Positions 32,693 through 44,405 are shown, counted from the stretch's first letter. The stretch: DNA of 64,000 bases from Chromatium okenii (GCF_016583745.1 NZ_NRRQ01000014.1:1-64000); one strand, 5' to 3'. Made by a program: numbers and translations. The notes: generated by a model not told the origin, from the letters alone.

Positions 32693-33184
32693 TCAACGGT
32701 AGACTGCATCAGCTGTACGCGCTGCCGCAATCTCAGTTTCATATTGATCACCGATAGCGAGTAACTTTTCTTTAGTCATTATGTTCTCACCACGATTCTC
32801 AAAGTGATATTCATAAACATTTGTTTCAACAATAGAATCAACTGGACAGGATTCTTCGCAAAACCCACAGTAAATACATTTGAATAAGTCAATTTCATAA
32901 CGGGTCGTACGCCGCGAACCATCTGCACGTTCTTCACATTCAATGGTAATTGCTAATGCTGGACACACCGCTTCACAGAGTTTGCAAGCAATACACCGCT
33001 CTTCACCATTTGGATAACGACGCAACGCATGTAACCCACGAAAACGCGGCGATAATGGCGCTTTTTCTTCTGGGTATTGAACTGTAAATTTACGCTCGAA
33101 TAAATAGCTACCGGTCAAAGATAATCCTTTGAACAGTTCCACCATGAACAAGCTATGGAGATAGTTGCGCGCAGTTTTCAGCAT
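32693..33184 (-). CDS. nuoI: NADH-quinone oxidoreductase subunit I
   Basis: Carries clusters N6a and N6b of complex I; motifs [16 protein letters not shown] and [16 protein letters not shown] are complete. The ATG at 33184 gives the usual 163-residue protein starting [21 protein letters not shown]; an in-frame start at 33214 would overlap nuoH. It begins 14 bp after nuoH. Confidence 0.97.
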   Translation of the reverse strand: MLKTARNYLHSLFMVELFKGLSLTGSYLFERKFTVQYPEEKAPLSPRFRGLHALRRYPNGEERCIACKLCEAVCPALAITIECEERADGSRRTTRYEIDLFKCIYCGFCEESCPVDSIVETNVYEYHFENRGENIMTKEKLLAIGDQYETEIAAARTADAVYR

Positions 33185-33198
33185 GGGTTGTCTCTGGT

Positions 33199-34233
33199 TC
33201 AAGCGGACCACCATGGCGGTAGCTTATAAATGACCGCGAGTGCCACAATCAAAATCCAAACAATCGTGATCGGAATGAAAACTTTCCAGCCTAAACGCAT
33301 AATCTGGTCATAGCGATAGCGTGGAAATGTTGCCCGAAACCACAAGAATAAAAACATAAAGAAAAACGTTTTTAACAATAACCAGTGAAAGCCATCATCA
33401 AGCAAAAAGACGCCATCTACCAAGGTTTGTGGCAATGGCGATAACCAGCCACCTGCAAAAAGTAACGCCGTCAATGCTGACACAAGGATCATGTTGGCGT
33501 ATTCGGCTAAGAAGAAAATTGCGAAGGTCATGCCGGAATACTCGACATGAAAACCAGCAACAATTTCCGATTCACCTTCTGCGACGTCAAAGGGCGCACG
33601 ATTCGTTTCAGCGACGCCCGAAATTAAGTAAACGCCAAACAGTGGCAACAATGGCAACCAATACCAAGTGAATACATGACCTGCTTGGGCATTTACAATA
33701 TCACCTAAATTCAAACTTCCGGCAGCAACTAATACACCAACAAGCGCAAATCCCATAGCAATTTCATAGGAAACGATTTGCGCAGCTGAACGCATTGCTC
33801 CGAGTAAAGCGTACTTTGAATTAGAAGACCAACCAGCAATAATAATTCCATATACACCCAGCGACGTCAGCGCCAAAATGTATAGCAGACCCGCATTAAT
33901 ATCAGCCAGCACTAGTTCTTCATCAAAAGGAAATACTGCCCAAGCGGCTAATGCTGGCGCAAGTGCAATAACAGGTGCCATTAAAAATAGCGTTTTATCA
34001 GCCTTAGTTGGAATGATGATTTCTTTCATCATTAACTTGACTGCGTCAGCAATTGGCTGCAACCAACCGCGCCAACCCACGCGATTAGGACCAATGCGTA
34101 CTTGGATATAACCAATTACCTTACGTTCAGCATAAGTGTAATAGGCAACTAATCCCAATAAAGGCAAAACAATCGCTGCAATTTTAAGTAAAATTTGCAA
34201 AACCAGTGGCAGCGCGTTCCAAAGTTCAATCAT
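33199..34233 (-). CDS. nuoH: NADH-quinone oxidoreductase subunit H
   Basis: Membrane subunit forming the quinone chamber, 344 aa, eight helices. Conserved stretches are [40 protein letters not shown] with the acidic quinone-path residues, and [18 protein letters not shown]. It starts 10 bp after nuoG. Confidence 0.97.
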   Translation of the reverse strand: MIELWNALPLVLQILLKIAAIVLPLLGLVAYYTYAERKVIGYIQVRIGPNRVGWRGWLQPIADAVKLMMKEIIIPTKADKTLFLMAPVIALAPALAAWAVFPFDEELVLADINAGLLYILALTSLGVYGIIIAGWSSNSKYALLGAMRSAAQIVSYEIAMGFALVGVLVAAGSLNLGDIVNAQAGHVFTWYWLPLLPLFGVYLISGVAETNRAPFDVAEGESEIVAGFHVEYSGMTFAIFFLAEYANMILVSALTALLFAGGWLSPLPQTLVDGVFLLDDGFHWLLLKTFFFMFLFLWFRATFPRYRYDQIMRLGWKVFIPITIVWILIVALAVIYKLPPWWSA

Positions 34234-34243
34234 CTTTGCCTCG

Positions 34244-36646
34244 TCACCTTGTGCCAGTGCGTGTTGGTGCAGCGACCTTGACTAGGAGGTCAATAGCGCC
34301 AATTTGATTGCCAAGGAGCGCACTTGCTTCAATTCCTGCGGCAATATAAGCGCATCCCATTGCAATGTGCTCATCAAAGAAGCATGGCGCAGTGATTTCA
34401 CCATTCGCTTGATGAATACGCACCCAATCAGTTGCAATTAACCCTAATGCAGTTGCTTGATTTGGATGTAAATAAACACCAAAAACTGAGCGCGTCATTG
34501 GTAATTGCTGCAATGGAAGCGCCCGTCGTATTAAAGGATCGGTCGCATAAATCGGCACTCCACCAATGCGCATCATGTCCGCTTGCATCAATTCGGTATG
34601 TGCCACCAATTCGGCGCTAGGAGCGTTATCAAACTGACTGTCCGCACATAATGCCGCCAATTCATCACGAACCTGCGCCCCGTCTTGATAGTTAAACCCT
34701 TGAATATCCAATAAATTGCCAAGCACGCGTAACACTTTCCAGCCAGGACGCGCTTCACCCGGCGGCGGAATCGCACCTTGAAACCGCTGCCAAGTACCAC
34801 TGGCATTGACATAAGTTCCTGAAGTTTCAGCAAAAATACCAATAGGCAGCAACACATCAGCGGCATTTTCAAGCGCAGGCGAGCGGAAAGCAGAACAGGC
34901 AATCACAAAGTCGGCTTTTGCACAGGCATTCAAAGCACTCGCAGGGTTTTCCAGATCAAGCTCTGGCTCTATTCCCCATAAAACCAAAGTTTTCAGTGCG
35001 TTATTGAGTATCTCCGCAGTCGTCAACCCGGCTGCAATTGGCTTGGCTCCTGGCAGGCGGCGCGGATGCGCTCCCGCTAAATACGCACCTACGCTATTGG
35101 CAGCGGCAGGCAAATATCCAACACGGCATTGGGTCGCTGCGGCAAGCGCATACGCCAACATCTTGAGCAAGGCGAAATTGGGATGTGCCGTTGCCAAAGA
35201 ACCCAATAGAATCAAACCACTTGCGCTCTGTCCGGCATCACGCAACGCCGTTGCAGCAGCGACATGCGCCGGAGTTGGCGTGGCAGTTGCGAGCAATTCG
35301 CCCACTGTGCCAGAACCAGAGGCGCCGGCAGCCTGCGCGATTGCTGCCAAATCAGTGATCATGGTCGCGGGCGCACCCACGAACTGCTGGGCGGGATGAT
35401 TGAGATCAATCTGTAATGGATTCAGGCACATGACTTGAGCGCCAGCAACCGCCGCCTTGCGCACGCGATGCGCCAACAACGGCTGCTCTTGACGCAAATC
35501 CGTACCGATCAGGAACAAACTGCGCTGTGATTCCAATTCAGCAATGCTGACTCCAAGCCAAGGCAGCAGCGGGTCTGACGCATCGCCGCTGAAATCTTGT
35601 TGACGCAGGCGGTGATCGATATTGGCGCAACCCAGTTCACGCGCAAGTCGTTGTGCTAAATAGAGTTCTTCCAACGTCGCAGTTGGGGACAACAGCCAAC
35701 CCATTTCCGCTGGCGGAGCAGATTTCAGCCGCTCGGCGACTTGCGTCAGCGCAGTTGACCAATCAACTTCACGCCACACGCCCTGCTGTTTTAGCAGCGG
35801 CACCGTCAAGCGGTCGGCGCTGTTGAGACCGAGATAACTGTAGCGGTCGCGGTCGGAAATCCATGTTTCGTTGACCGCGTCATTCTCACGCGGATGAACG
35901 CGCATAACCTGCCCACGGCGAATATGCAAGCTGAGATTGGAACCAACGCCATCATGCGGGGCGATGCCATCCACTCCCGTCAATTCCCACGCCCGCGCCG
36001 TAAAGCGTGACGGTTTAGCGGTCAAGGCACCAACTGGACATAAATCAATGATATTACTAGACAATTCATGGTTGACGGCATGAGCAACAAAGGTGCCGAC
36101 GCGCATATCTTCACCGCGTCCAGTCGCGCCCAACTCGCGTACTCCAGCAATCTCAGCGCAAAACCGCACGCAACGTGTGCATTGAATGCAGCGCGTCATA
36201 TCAGTGGCAATCAGCGGACCAAAATCTTCGTCTTCAACAACGCGCTTGCCTTCCGCAAAACGAGACACATCGCCGCCATAACCGACGGCAACATCTTGCA
36301 ATTCGCATTCACCGCCTTGATCACAAATTGGACAATCAAGCGGATGATTAATTAATAAAAACTCCATTGTGCCCTGTTGGGCTTCAATCGCTTTTGGTGA
36401 TCGCGTCCACACTTTCATTCCGGCAGCAATCGGAGTCGCACAAGCGGGAACCGGTTTAGGAAATGGACGACCACCTTGCTCCGCTTCTACCAGACACATG
36501 CGACAATTTGCGGCAATAGATAACTTTTTGTGATAGCAAAACCGAGGAATTGAAATGCCCATCCGATCAGCGACCGTGATAATCATTTCTCCCGGTGCCG
36601 CTTCACAAGCGCGACCATCGATCTCAATAGTGATCTTATCCGTCAT
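34244..36646 (-). CDS. nuoG: NADH-quinone oxidoreductase subunit G
   Basis: Large iron-sulfur subunit of the NADH-oxidising arm, 800 aa. The N-terminal 2Fe-2S motif ([18 protein letters not shown] ... CAT), the His-Cys3 cluster region [18 protein letters not shown] and the 4Fe-4S motif [11 protein letters not shown] are all present, with LCPVGALT supplying the last ligand. The remainder is a molybdopterin-oxidoreductase-like domain without cofactor. There is a 72-bp gap after nuoF. Confidence 0.97.
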   Translation of the reverse strand: MTDKITIEIDGRACEAAPGEMIITVADRMGISIPRFCYHKKLSIAANCRMCLVEAEQGGRPFPKPVPACATPIAAGMKVWTRSPKAIEAQQGTMEFLLINHPLDCPICDQGGECELQDVAVGYGGDVSRFAEGKRVVEDEDFGPLIATDMTRCIQCTRCVRFCAEIAGVRELGATGRGEDMRVGTFVAHAVNHELSSNIIDLCPVGALTAKPSRFTARAWELTGVDGIAPHDGVGSNLSLHIRRGQVMRVHPRENDAVNETWISDRDRYSYLGLNSADRLTVPLLKQQGVWREVDWSTALTQVAERLKSAPPAEMGWLLSPTATLEELYLAQRLARELGCANIDHRLRQQDFSGDASDPLLPWLGVSIAELESQRSLFLIGTDLRQEQPLLAHRVRKAAVAGAQVMCLNPLQIDLNHPAQQFVGAPATMITDLAAIAQAAGASGSGTVGELLATATPTPAHVAAATALRDAGQSASGLILLGSLATAHPNFALLKMLAYALAAATQCRVGYLPAAANSVGAYLAGAHPRRLPGAKPIAAGLTTAEILNNALKTLVLWGIEPELDLENPASALNACAKADFVIACSAFRSPALENAADVLLPIGIFAETSGTYVNASGTWQRFQGAIPPPGEARPGWKVLRVLGNLLDIQGFNYQDGAQVRDELAALCADSQFDNAPSAELVAHTELMQADMMRIGGVPIYATDPLIRRALPLQQLPMTRSVFGVYLHPNQATALGLIATDWVRIHQANGEITAPCFFDEHIAMGCAYIAAGIEASALLGNQIGAIDLLVKVAAPTRTGTR

Positions 36647-36718
36647 GATGTGTCTGTTTCAGTCAGTCCGAAGCGCAGATCATTCAATACGCTATTGGTA
36701 AAATAATTACTGAATCAA

Positions 36719-38002
36719 TTAAGCAGCAAGGCTGCGCCCGTGTTCAATCAAGTGAGTAAATTCATGTCGATAATGCTTCAAAAAACTTTGCACCGGCATC
36801 GCAGCCGCATCGCCCAAAGCACAAATTGTGCGTCCACCAATGCGCCCAGCAACACTGTCCAATAAATCCAAATCTTCAGGACGCCCGTTGCCATCTAAAA
36901 TACGCTTTAGTATTCGCGCCAACCATCCCGTACCTTCACGACATGGGGTGCATTGACCACAGGATTCGTGCATATAAAAATGCGCCAAATTGTGTAACAA
37001 CTTAACCATACACGTCCCTTCAGCAATGACAATGACTGCGCCAGAACCCAGCATAGAACCGGCTTTAGCGATGCAATCATAATCCATATCAACATTCATC
37101 ATCATTTCACCTGGTACCACCGGGACAGATGAACCACCTGGAATAACTGCTTTCAAAGGACGTCCATCTAAAACTCCACCTGCAAGCTCTAATAGACTGC
37201 GAAATGGCGTTCCTAATGGAACTTCAAAATTACCGGGCTGATTGACATGACCGCTAATAGCAAACAACTTAGGTCCGCCATTATTCGGACGCCCTTGCTC
37301 TAAAAACCACTGCCCACCTTTTTCTAAAATAACCGGAATAGAAGCGAGCGTTTCAGTGTTGTTAATCGTTGTTGGACGACCATAGAGACCATATTGCGCT
37401 GGAAATGGCGGCTTAAACCGAGGCTGCCCTTTTTTACCTTCAATAGATTCTAATAACGCCGTTTCCTCACCGCACACATAAGCACCAGCGCCAAGATGCG
37501 TGTAAAGATCAAAATCAACGCCAGAATCTAAGATATTTTTGCCCAACAATCCAGCAGCATAGGCTTCTTTAATTGCTTCTTCAAACCGCGCAATTGGCTG
37601 ATGAAATTCGCCGCGAATGTAATTATATCCTACTGTCGCGCCGATACAGTAACCAGCAATTGCCATACCTTCAATCAATTGATGCGGATTGTAACGAAGA
37701 ATATCACGGTCTTTACAGGTGCCAGGTTCACCTTCATCAGAATTACAGACAATGTATTTTTGTCCCGGCGCTGTGCGAGGCATGAAGCTCCACTTCAATC
37801 CCGTAGGAAATCCAGCTCCACCGCGTCCGCGTAAATTAGACTTTTTTACTTCATCAATTAAATGATTTGGGTCAATCTTTTCGCTCAGAATCCGTTCCCA
37901 TTGCGCGTAGCCACCAAGACTGCGATATGTAGCTAACGTATGCCGCACAACATCATCCAGATGGGCATTACGAAAACAAACTGTATTTTGATTTTGGACC
38001 AT
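36719..38002 (-). CDS. nuoF: NADH-quinone oxidoreductase subunit F
   Basis: Binds NADH, FMN and cluster N3; 427 aa. Motifs are [15 protein letters not shown] (NADH), [14 protein letters not shown] (FMN/NADH), [19 protein letters not shown] and the cluster signature [15 protein letters not shown]. It starts five bases after nuoE. Confidence 0.97.
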   Translation of the reverse strand: MVQNQNTVCFRNAHLDDVVRHTLATYRSLGGYAQWERILSEKIDPNHLIDEVKKSNLRGRGGAGFPTGLKWSFMPRTAPGQKYIVCNSDEGEPGTCKDRDILRYNPHQLIEGMAIAGYCIGATVGYNYIRGEFHQPIARFEEAIKEAYAAGLLGKNILDSGVDFDLYTHLGAGAYVCGEETALLESIEGKKGQPRFKPPFPAQYGLYGRPTTINNTETLASIPVILEKGGQWFLEQGRPNNGGPKLFAISGHVNQPGNFEVPLGTPFRSLLELAGGVLDGRPLKAVIPGGSSVPVVPGEMMMNVDMDYDCIAKAGSMLGSGAVIVIAEGTCMVKLLHNLAHFYMHESCGQCTPCREGTGWLARILKRILDGNGRPEDLDLLDSVAGRIGGRTICALGDAAAMPVQSFLKHYRHEFTHLIEHGRSLAA

Positions 38003-38007
38003 AATGT

Positions 38008-38535
38008 TTATTCCAGCCCATCAATCAGTTTATCAAGTGATCCCGGTGACAAATTTTCATAATATTGTTTATCAATCATCACCGCCGGAGCACCGCAGCA
38101 AGCTCCTAAACATTCAACTTCTTTCAAGGTAAAACGACCATCAGCAGTAATTTCATTCGGATGAACGTTGTATTTAGATTCAACGTGATGCAATAACGTA
38201 TCAGAACCCCGCAACAAGCAAGAGACGCTATTACAGATGCAAACCTTGTGTTTACCCTGAGGTTCTAGGTCATACATACCGTAAAAGGTTGCGACTTCAT
38301 AAACCGACACTTCTGGCATATCGAGATAAGCAGCAACCGCATTCATTAATTCCGTAGTCAGCCACCCGTCATTCGCATCTTGTACTAACGTCAAAGTCGG
38401 CATCACTGCCGATTGCTTCCAGTCAGTCGGGTATTTCGCAATTAACGCATCAATTGCAGCCCGAATCTCAGACGTAAAGATCGCCGACTTATCACAACTG
38501 TGCGTCACTGCGAGCGGTGCGTTGCGGAAGCTCAT
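38008..38535 (-). CDS. nuoE: NADH-quinone oxidoreductase subunit E
   Basis: Thioredoxin-fold [2Fe-2S] subunit, 175 aa. The cluster cysteines are in [12 protein letters not shown] and [10 protein letters not shown]. The start overlaps the nuoD stop (ATGA). Confidence 0.96.
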   Translation of the reverse strand: MSFRNAPLAVTHSCDKSAIFTSEIRAAIDALIAKYPTDWKQSAVMPTLTLVQDANDGWLTTELMNAVAAYLDMPEVSVYEVATFYGMYDLEPQGKHKVCICNSVSCLLRGSDTLLHHVESKYNVHPNEITADGRFTLKEVECLGACCGAPAVMIDKQYYENLSPGSLDKLIDGLE

Positions 38536-39791
38536 CAGCGGTCAATCTCCCCAAATACGATATCGAGTGTTCCAATAATTGCCACGACATCAGCCAACAT
38601 ATGCCCTTTAGACATTTCATTTAATGCCGCAAGATGTGGAAATCCAGGTGCGCGCACTTTTAGACGATAAGGTTTATTAGCGCCATCCGAAATAATATAG
38701 CAGCCAAACTCTCCCTTAGGTGCTTCGACAGCGGCATATACTTCACCGCAGGGTGGACAATACCCTTCGCTAAATAACTTGAAATGATGAATGAGACTTT
38801 CCATATCGCTTTTTACTGCTGCGCGTTGCGGCGGTGCAACTTTGTTGTCACCAACCATAACCGAACCTGGATTTTTTCTTAACCAAGCAACGCATTGTTT
38901 AACAATACGATTAGACTGGCGCATTTCTTCCATGCGCACCAAATAACGGTCATAGCAATCGCCATTGACGCCAACCGGAATGTCAAAATCGACTTGGCTA
39001 TAAGCGGCATACGGTTGCTTTTTGCGCAAGTCCCATTCAATTCCAGAGCCACGCAACATAGGACCAGTGAAGCCTAACTGCAATGCACGTTCAGGAGAGA
39101 CAACACCAATGCCAACAGTGCGCTGTTTCCAAATACGGTTATCCGTTAATAACGTTTCATATTCATCAACATACTTGGGGAAACGGTATGCAAAATCATC
39201 AATGAAATCTAGCAAAGAACCTTGTCGAGCGCCATTACGTTGCGCAATGGTTTTGGCGCTGTGCCATTTAGAACTGCCTTGGTATTGCGGCATTTGATCG
39301 GGCAAATCACGATAAACACCACCGGGACGATAATATGTTGCATGTAACCGCGCACCTGACACAGCTTCATAGCAATCAAGCAAATCTTCTCGTTCTCGAA
39401 AACAGTACAAAAAAATACTCATTGCCCCAATATCTAATCCATGCGCACCGAGCCACATCAGATGATTAAGAATGCGGGTGATTTCATCGAACAAAGTACG
39501 AATATATTGAGCACGCTCTGGAATTGTGATGCCGAGTAATTTTTCAATTGCACGAACATAGCCATGCTCATTACACATCATTGACACGTAATCAAGCCGA
39601 TCCATATAACCAATGCTTTGGTTGTATGGTTTATATTCCGCAAGTTTTTCAGTCCCACGATGTAATAACCCAATATGAGGGTCAGCACGTTCAATAATTT
39701 CACCATCCAACTCTAATACCAAACGCAAAACCCCGTGCGCCGATGGATGCTGTGGACCAAAATTTAAAGTGTAATTACGAATTTCAGGCAT
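38535..39791 (-). CDS. nuoD: NADH-quinone oxidoreductase subunit D
   Basis: 49-kDa subunit homologous to the hydrogenase large subunit; it forms the quinone site with NuoB. The 418-residue protein starts with [14 protein letters not shown], which carries the quinone-site His of the HPSAHG loop, and contains [11 protein letters not shown]. It overlaps the nuoC stop by eight bases. NuoC and NuoD are separate genes here rather than fused as in E. coli. Confidence 0.97.
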   Translation of the reverse strand: MPEIRNYTLNFGPQHPSAHGVLRLVLELDGEIIERADPHIGLLHRGTEKLAEYKPYNQSIGYMDRLDYVSMMCNEHGYVRAIEKLLGITIPERAQYIRTLFDEITRILNHLMWLGAHGLDIGAMSIFLYCFREREDLLDCYEAVSGARLHATYYRPGGVYRDLPDQMPQYQGSSKWHSAKTIAQRNGARQGSLLDFIDDFAYRFPKYVDEYETLLTDNRIWKQRTVGIGVVSPERALQLGFTGPMLRGSGIEWDLRKKQPYAAYSQVDFDIPVGVNGDCYDRYLVRMEEMRQSNRIVKQCVAWLRKNPGSVMVGDNKVAPPQRAAVKSDMESLIHHFKLFSEGYCPPCGEVYAAVEAPKGEFGCYIISDGANKPYRLKVRAPGFPHLAALNEMSKGHMLADVVAIIGTLDIVFGEIDR

Positions 39792-40473
39792 TGGTCAGCC
39801 CCTTGACATAACGGCTGTCTTCGCGGATGACGCGAGGAACTAATACGCGAGGCTCAATAGATACTGGTTGATAGACCACTCGACTTTGCTCAGGATCATA
39901 ACGCATTTCGACCTGACCACTTAATGGGAAATCTTTACGGAAAGGATGACCAATAAAACCATAATCAGTCAAAATGCGCCGCAAATCAGGATGACCTTGA
40001 AACAGAATTCCGTAGAGATCAAATGCTTCCCGCTCAAACCAATCAGCCGATTTCCAAATGGGAACAATAGAATCCACAATGGGGTCGTCATTATCGGCGT
40101 AAACGCGCACGCGCAAACGCTGGTTTTGTGTCAATGACAACAAATGATAAACCACCGCAAAGCGATTTGAATCCGCTACGTTAAAAGCGGAGTCACGATC
40201 AACACTTCTTCCGAAACCAGTATTTGATGCAACTTCCGTTTCCCATTCCGATTGCCCCAGTGCGGCGTAATCAACGCCACATAAATCAATGAGCTGTTCA
40301 AAATGAAAGCACGGGAGATCGCGCAAAATTTGAGCAACTTCAAGTAAATGATGATTTGGAACAGTGAGCGTCAATTCAGAAAATTCAGTGTGCAGCGCAC
40401 AATCAAGCGTTATAAAATGCTCATGAATTGCAGCAGCAAGTTTAGAATGACGAGTGAAGGAAGATGTAGTCAT
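39784..40473 (-). CDS. nuoC: NADH-quinone oxidoreductase subunit C
   Basis: 30-kDa subunit of the peripheral arm, 229 aa. The signature [24 protein letters not shown], given here as [11 protein letters not shown] and [13 protein letters not shown], and the ending [11 protein letters not shown] are present. It starts six bases after nuoB. Confidence 0.96.
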   Translation of the reverse strand: MTTSSFTRHSKLAAAIHEHFITLDCALHTEFSELTLTVPNHHLLEVAQILRDLPCFHFEQLIDLCGVDYAALGQSEWETEVASNTGFGRSVDRDSAFNVADSNRFAVVYHLLSLTQNQRLRVRVYADNDDPIVDSIVPIWKSADWFEREAFDLYGILFQGHPDLRRILTDYGFIGHPFRKDFPLSGQVEMRYDPEQSRVVYQPVSIEPRVLVPRVIREDSRYVKGLTNA

Positions 40474-40479
40474 GTGCTA

Positions 40480-40965
40480 TTACGATGCTGAACGGGCAAT
40501 AGTATTTGTGCGCCGAATTTTATTCTGGAGCTGCAAAATACCGTAAAGCAACGCTTCCGCAGTTGGTGGGCAGCCCGGCACATAAATATCAACAGGAACG
40601 ATGCGATCGCAGCCACGAACAACAGCATAAGAATAGTGATAATAACCACCACCATTTGCGCAAGAACCCATTGAAATAACCCAACGTGGTTCCGCCATTT
40701 GGTCATACACTTTGCGTAAAGCTGGTGCCATTTTATTCACTAAGGTTCCAGCAACAATCATAACATCTGATTGGCGTGGACTAGGGCGAAAGACAATACC
40801 AAAGCGATCTAAATCATAGCGAGCTGCGCCGGCGTGCATCATTTCAACTGCACAACATGCTAATCCAAAAGTCATTGGCCACAGTGAACCTGTCCGTGCC
40901 CAATTAATCAGTTTGTCGGCTGTCGTTGTGACAATGCCTTCTTCAAGGAGACCTTCTATTCCCAT
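40480..40965 (-). CDS. nuoB: NADH-quinone oxidoreductase subunit B
   Basis: Holds cluster N2, the donor to quinone. The 161-residue protein shows [17 protein letters not shown] with the tandem cysteines, [14 protein letters not shown] and [14 protein letters not shown]. The ATG at 40965 ([12 protein letters not shown]) is used because the upstream extension of the frame lies inside nuoA; the two genes overlap by 10 bp. Confidence 0.97.
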   Translation of the reverse strand: MGIEGLLEEGIVTTTADKLINWARTGSLWPMTFGLACCAVEMMHAGAARYDLDRFGIVFRPSPRQSDVMIVAGTLVNKMAPALRKVYDQMAEPRWVISMGSCANGGGYYHYSYAVVRGCDRIVPVDIYVPGCPPTAEALLYGILQLQNKIRRTNTIARSAS

Positions 40966-41312
40966 TCCAGTGCTCCTTTTTTCCACTCGTAGAGGAAGCC
41001 AACAACTAAAATACCGAGGAATATAAACATGCTCCAAAACGCAACCATCCCGAGGTCTTTAATTACAACTGCCCAAGGGAATAAAAAAGCGATTTCTAAA
41101 TCAAAAACAATGAAAAGGATTGCGACCAAATAGAAACGCACATCGAATTTTAGGCGTGCGGTCTCAAATGCTTCAAAGCCGCATTCATAGGGAGCATCTT
41201 TGTCTTTGTTTGGATGACGTGGACCGAGCAGATAACCAAGTACTAGCGGACCAACGCCCACCAGAATTCCGACGAGAATGAATATCAGAATCGGAAGATA
41301 GTTGTTAAGCAC
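40956..41312 (-). CDS. nuoA: NADH-quinone oxidoreductase subunit A
   Basis: Three-helix membrane subunit of 118 aa with the family segment [20 protein letters not shown] and [14 protein letters not shown]. It starts with GTG at 41312, with GAGG a few bases upstream. First gene of the complex I operon, about 45 bp downstream of a predicted promoter -10 box. Confidence 0.96.
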   Translation of the reverse strand: MLNNYLPILIFILVGILVGVGPLVLGYLLGPRHPNKDKDAPYECGFEAFETARLKFDVRFYLVAILFIVFDLEIAFLFPWAVVIKDLGMVAFWSMFIFLGILVVGFLYEWKKGALEWE

Positions 41313-41355
41313 GGTCTCCTCACTATTTTTTTTATAATGTATCTAGCGATGAGAC

Positions 41356-41385
41356 AGTCTAGTGCAGCACTCGCCAATATGTCAA
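41356..41385 (-). promoter_or_regulatory. Sigma-70-like promoter of the nuo operon
   Basis: On the minus strand TTGACA (41385-41380) and TAGACT (41361-41356) are 18 bases apart, directly after the tRNA-Leu terminator and ahead of nuoA. The -35 is perfect, the -10 matches at four of six bases. Confidence 0.55.
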
Positions 41386-41448
41386 CCGCTGGAAAAGCTG
41401 ATTACAGATGAATGCGTTCGGGACTTAGAGTTGGAATTGTTATCGCAC

Positions 41449-41484
41449 AAAAAACGGCATACCGGATTTGCACGGTATGCCGTT
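41449..41484 (-). terminator. Rho-independent terminator after tRNA-Leu
   Basis: On the minus strand AACGGCATACCG, eight bases and CGGTATGCCGTT form a perfect 12-pair stem running into a run of six T. It ends the tpiA-secG-tRNA-Leu transcript before the nuo promoter. Confidence 0.92.
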
Positions 41485-41490
41485 GTCAAT

Positions 41491-41575
41491 TGGTGCCGAC
41501 GACCAGACTCGAACTGGTACAGCTTGCGCCACTACCCCCTCAAGATAGCGTGTCTACCAATTTCACCACGTCGGC
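41491..41575 (-). tRNA. tRNA-Leu (anticodon GAG)
   Basis: Class II tRNA of 85 nt with acceptor GCCGACG/CGTCGGC, anticodon loop TTGAGGG within stem CTATC/GGTAG, a variable arm (TGGCGCAAGCTG region), T arm GTTCGAGTC, and encoded CCA. It lies between secG and nuoA, the order seen in E. coli and relatives (secG-leuU). Confidence 0.95.
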
Positions 41576-41583
41576 AATTTTAT

Positions 41584-42024
41584 TTAATCATCTGAATTCG
41601 TTGGAGGCGATTGTAGCTGAGTATCAGCACCTGCGTCTAGTACCGCTGGCACATCCGTTTGCGAACTGGTTGATGAATCATTGATAACGACCGGCACATC
41701 ATTCGTATTCATCTCAGGTTTAGCATCTGGACGAGCGAAATCTTTGATTGTTTCCTCGCTCAATCGCCCCATTAAATCACTAGATACCTCATTGCTTTGC
41801 GTCGCGTAATACGCAAGTGCCATGCTGGTTAGAAAAAACAGCGTGGCCACAATAGCAGTGATGCGTGTCAAAAATGAACCGGTTCCTTGAGCACCAAAAA
41901 CTGTTTGCGATGCACCGCTTCCGAAAGCAGCACCGGCATCTGCGCCTTTACCATGCTGAATCAACACCAAGCCAATGAGACCAAGCGATAAAAAAACCTG
42001 AGCGACAGTTAAAATAGTTTGCAT
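41584..42024 (-). CDS. secG: Preprotein translocase subunit SecG
   Basis: Accessory subunit of the SecYEG channel, 146 aa from the ATG at 42024 (MQTILTVAQVFLSLGLIGLV). Two membrane helices flank the conserved loop LIQHGKGADAGAAFGSGASQ. The acidic C-terminal tail of about 70 residues, rich in D, S and T, is longer than in E. coli SecG (110 aa). It follows tpiA, as is common in Gammaproteobacteria. Confidence 0.95.
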   Translation of the reverse strand: MQTILTVAQVFLSLGLIGLVLIQHGKGADAGAAFGSGASQTVFGAQGTGSFLTRITAIVATLFFLTSMALAYYATQSNEVSSDLMGRLSEETIKDFARPDAKPEMNTNDVPVVINDSSTSSQTDVPAVLDAGADTQLQSPPTNSDD

Positions 42025-42052
42025 GAATGAACAGCCTGTGTAAGGTCTCAAA

Positions 42053-42817
42053 TTAGAGAACTACAGCATCTCCTGCCTGACAAATTGCTAAAAAGTCTTC
42101 AACAATTAAAGACGCACCACCAACCAAGCCACCATCAATATCTGGTTGCGATAACAGGTCTTGTGCATTAGAGGCTTTCATGCTGCCGCCATATAAAATT
42201 CTGACTTTTTCGGCAATGATTTGATCGTGTTTAGCGAGTTGTTGACGAATGAAATAATGGACGCTCTGTGCTTGCTCTGGCGTAGCAGTTTTACCGGTAC
42301 CAATTGCCCAAACCGGCTCATAAGCGATCTCAATTTTTTGAAATGTGTCAATACCAATTTGAGCAATGACATTGCCGAGCTGCGTACCAATAACTGCTTC
42401 AGTTTGTTCTTGTTCACGCTGTTGCAGAGTTTCACCAACGCATAGTATAGGAGTGAGCTGCTGTTTTATACAAGCAAGCAATTTTTCTGCAATGATTGAA
42501 TCGGTTTCGCCATAATACTCACGCCGTTCTGAATGCCCACAAATAACATAATGACACCCAAATTCTGCCAGCATTAGCGCCGACACCTCACCGGTATACG
42601 CGCCAACATCTTGCGTACACACATTTTGCGCCCCAAGTCGAACTGAGGAACCAATCAAGAGCCGCTCACCGAGAGCAAGGTACGGAAATGGTGGACAAAC
42701 GGCGATTTCCGCCTTAGAAATTCCCACTGAACCGGCAACTAATCCAGACAACAGCGCCTCGGCGCTCGTCTTGGTGCCGTTCATTTTCCAGTTTCCCGCG
42801 ATCAATGGCTGACGCAT
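42053..42817 (-). CDS. tpiA: Triosephosphate isomerase
   Basis: Interconverts dihydroxyacetone phosphate and glyceraldehyde 3-phosphate. The 254-residue protein has catalytic Lys in AGNWKMNG, His in ICGHSERR, Glu in AYEPVWAIGTG, and phosphate-binding YGGSMKASN and GGLVGGASL. The ATG at 42817 has GGAG eight bases upstream; a longer ORF upstream is not conserved. Confidence 0.97.
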   Translation of the reverse strand: MRQPLIAGNWKMNGTKTSAEALLSGLVAGSVGISKAEIAVCPPFPYLALGERLLIGSSVRLGAQNVCTQDVGAYTGEVSALMLAEFGCHYVICGHSERREYYGETDSIIAEKLLACIKQQLTPILCVGETLQQREQEQTEAVIGTQLGNVIAQIGIDTFQKIEIAYEPVWAIGTGKTATPEQAQSVHYFIRQQLAKHDQIIAEKVRILYGGSMKASNAQDLLSQPDIDGGLVGGASLIVEDFLAICQAGDAVVL

Positions 42818-43022
42818 AACGCAAACTCCGTGAAGTGAGGCGGCGATCATAGCTATTTTTCCGTAGAATTCAAGCCAAACCCTGACATACCCGCGCCATC
42901 TCACCAACTTTTGAGTGCGTGAGTAGTCGTTTTTTGAGTAAAAAACCGAATTAAGCGCATCGTTGTGATTTATAAAAGTGGAATTTTTAATTCAGTTTTT
43001 TCTGTTGCGGATCAATCAACAC

Positions 43023-43604
43023 ATGGTAAAAAGTAATTTTTTAGTGCCCCACTGCTCGCGCTTTTTGAAGCTATTAAGAGCAGCACTTGCATTGTCAATC
43101 ATAGTCGTTATTGAAGGTTGCGCGGTAGTTCCGCCAATAGTCGCAGCGCACTCCGCCGTGAAAACAACACAAATGATGGCGATGCCGTCAATTCAACCCT
43201 CTGAGCCAACCGCCACTGCGTATTCGGAAACGAAACCAGATAATAACAGCTCACCTTGGGAAGACCCAACTAATCCATTACATCAACGCATCGTTTATTT
43301 CGACGCAGATAGCATTGAAGTGAAACCTGAGTATCTCCCAACAATTAGTCTTCATGCGCATTATCTCGGCAATCATCCCACTCAGCGTATCACCCTCGAA
43401 GGATACACGGATACGCAAGGAACACGTCATTATAATCTTTCACTTGGCGATCAACGCACGAATGCTGTGCGCCAATTGATGCTTGCTGAAGGCGTATTGC
43501 CCGCGCAAATGGCAACGCTCAGTTATGGTGAAGAACGCCAGGTCGATGCAGCGTTTCGTGCTCCGTCAGGACACACCAATCACTGCGTTATTATCAACTA
43601 TTGA
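43023..43604 (+). CDS. OmpA-family (Pal-like) lipoprotein
   Basis: The 193-residue product has an N-terminal hydrophobic signal ending in IEGC, a non-ideal lipobox, a low-complexity linker, and an OmpA-like peptidoglycan-binding domain: RIVYFDADSIEVKPEY, LEGYTDTQGTRHYNLSLGDQR and LSYGEER. The Arg of GDQRTNAV that contacts diaminopimelate is kept. It is followed ten bases later by a cpoB-like gene, matching the pal-cpoB pair of Tol-Pal clusters, but tolQRAB are not here. The ATG at 43023 is used; an upstream GTG (42978) is possible. Confidence 0.83.
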   Translation: MVKSNFLVPHCSRFLKLLRAALALSIIVVIEGCAVVPPIVAAHSAVKTTQMMAMPSIQPSEPTATAYSETKPDNNSSPWEDPTNPLHQRIVYFDADSIEVKPEYLPTISLHAHYLGNHPTQRITLEGYTDTQGTRHYNLSLGDQRTNAVRQLMLAEGVLPAQMATLSYGEERQVDAAFRAPSGHTNHCVIINY

Positions 43605-43613
43605 GGTACGGTT

Positions 43614-44402
43614 ATGAGCATTATTTTAATCAGAAATGTGTTGTTGATTAGCGGATTATTGTTCGCATTTCAATTGAATGTGTATGCTGCTGAAGCTGGC
43701 TTTGGTTCCAACCTTGAAGAACGTATGGGACGATTAGAACGCATTCTTAATAATCAAAGCGGATCAGATTTGGTTTTGCAAATACAACAATTGCAAACTG
43801 AAATTCAGGAGTTGCGCGGATTATTGGAAGCGCAACAACTTGTTATTGCCAAACTTGAACGGTTACAACGCGATCAATACCTTGATATTGACTCCCGTTT
43901 AAGTGCCACTCCAGCGGTTGCTGCTGCCGTTACTGAAGCCAGTTCTGCGAATGAACCCACCGCAGCACCGGTACCTGCGAATAAAAGCGGAGTTCCGTCC
44001 TTGCCATTACCGGAAACATTGAATGGTAATGAACGAGAGGCATATAGCGCCGCTTTCTCGCTATTAAAAGAACGTCAATATGAACAAGCGAAAACTGCGT
44101 TTAGTGCATTACTGCAAAGCTATCCACAAGGCGAATTTACTGACAGCGCCCGTTATTGGTTGGGCGAGACCTATTATGTGCAACGCAATTATCCCGCTGC
44201 GCTCGAAGCCTTTCATCAGTTAATTCAAAATCATCCCAACAGTGCAAAAGTAGCAAGCGCCATGCTGCGTATTGGCTACATTCAATTTGATCAAAAGGCT
44301 TTTGATCAAGCAAAAGCCTCTTTAGAACAAGTGATTGCGAGTTTTCCAAATAGCACCGAAGCACGATTGGCGCGTAGTCGTTTAGAGCGAATTAGCAACT
44401 AA
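43614..44402 (+). CDS. cpoB: Tol-Pal system/cell division coordinator CpoB (YbgF)
   Basis: Periplasmic protein of 262 aa with a signal peptide (to about residue 26, VYAAEA), an N-terminal coiled coil with QIQQLQTEIQELRGLLEAQQ, a linker, and C-terminal tetratricopeptide repeats (about 140-262) such as GEFTDSARYWLGETYYVQRN and NSAKVASAMLRIGYI. CpoB links outer-membrane constriction with peptidoglycan synthesis. It is coupled with the Pal-like gene upstream. Confidence 0.9.
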   Translation: MSIILIRNVLLISGLLFAFQLNVYAAEAGFGSNLEERMGRLERILNNQSGSDLVLQIQQLQTEIQELRGLLEAQQLVIAKLERLQRDQYLDIDSRLSATPAVAAAVTEASSANEPTAAPVPANKSGVPSLPLPETLNGNEREAYSAAFSLLKERQYEQAKTAFSALLQSYPQGEFTDSARYWLGETYYVQRNYPAALEAFHQLIQNHPNSAKVASAMLRIGYIQFDQKAFDQAKASLEQVIASFPNSTEARLARSRLERISN

Positions 44403-44405
44403 TTT

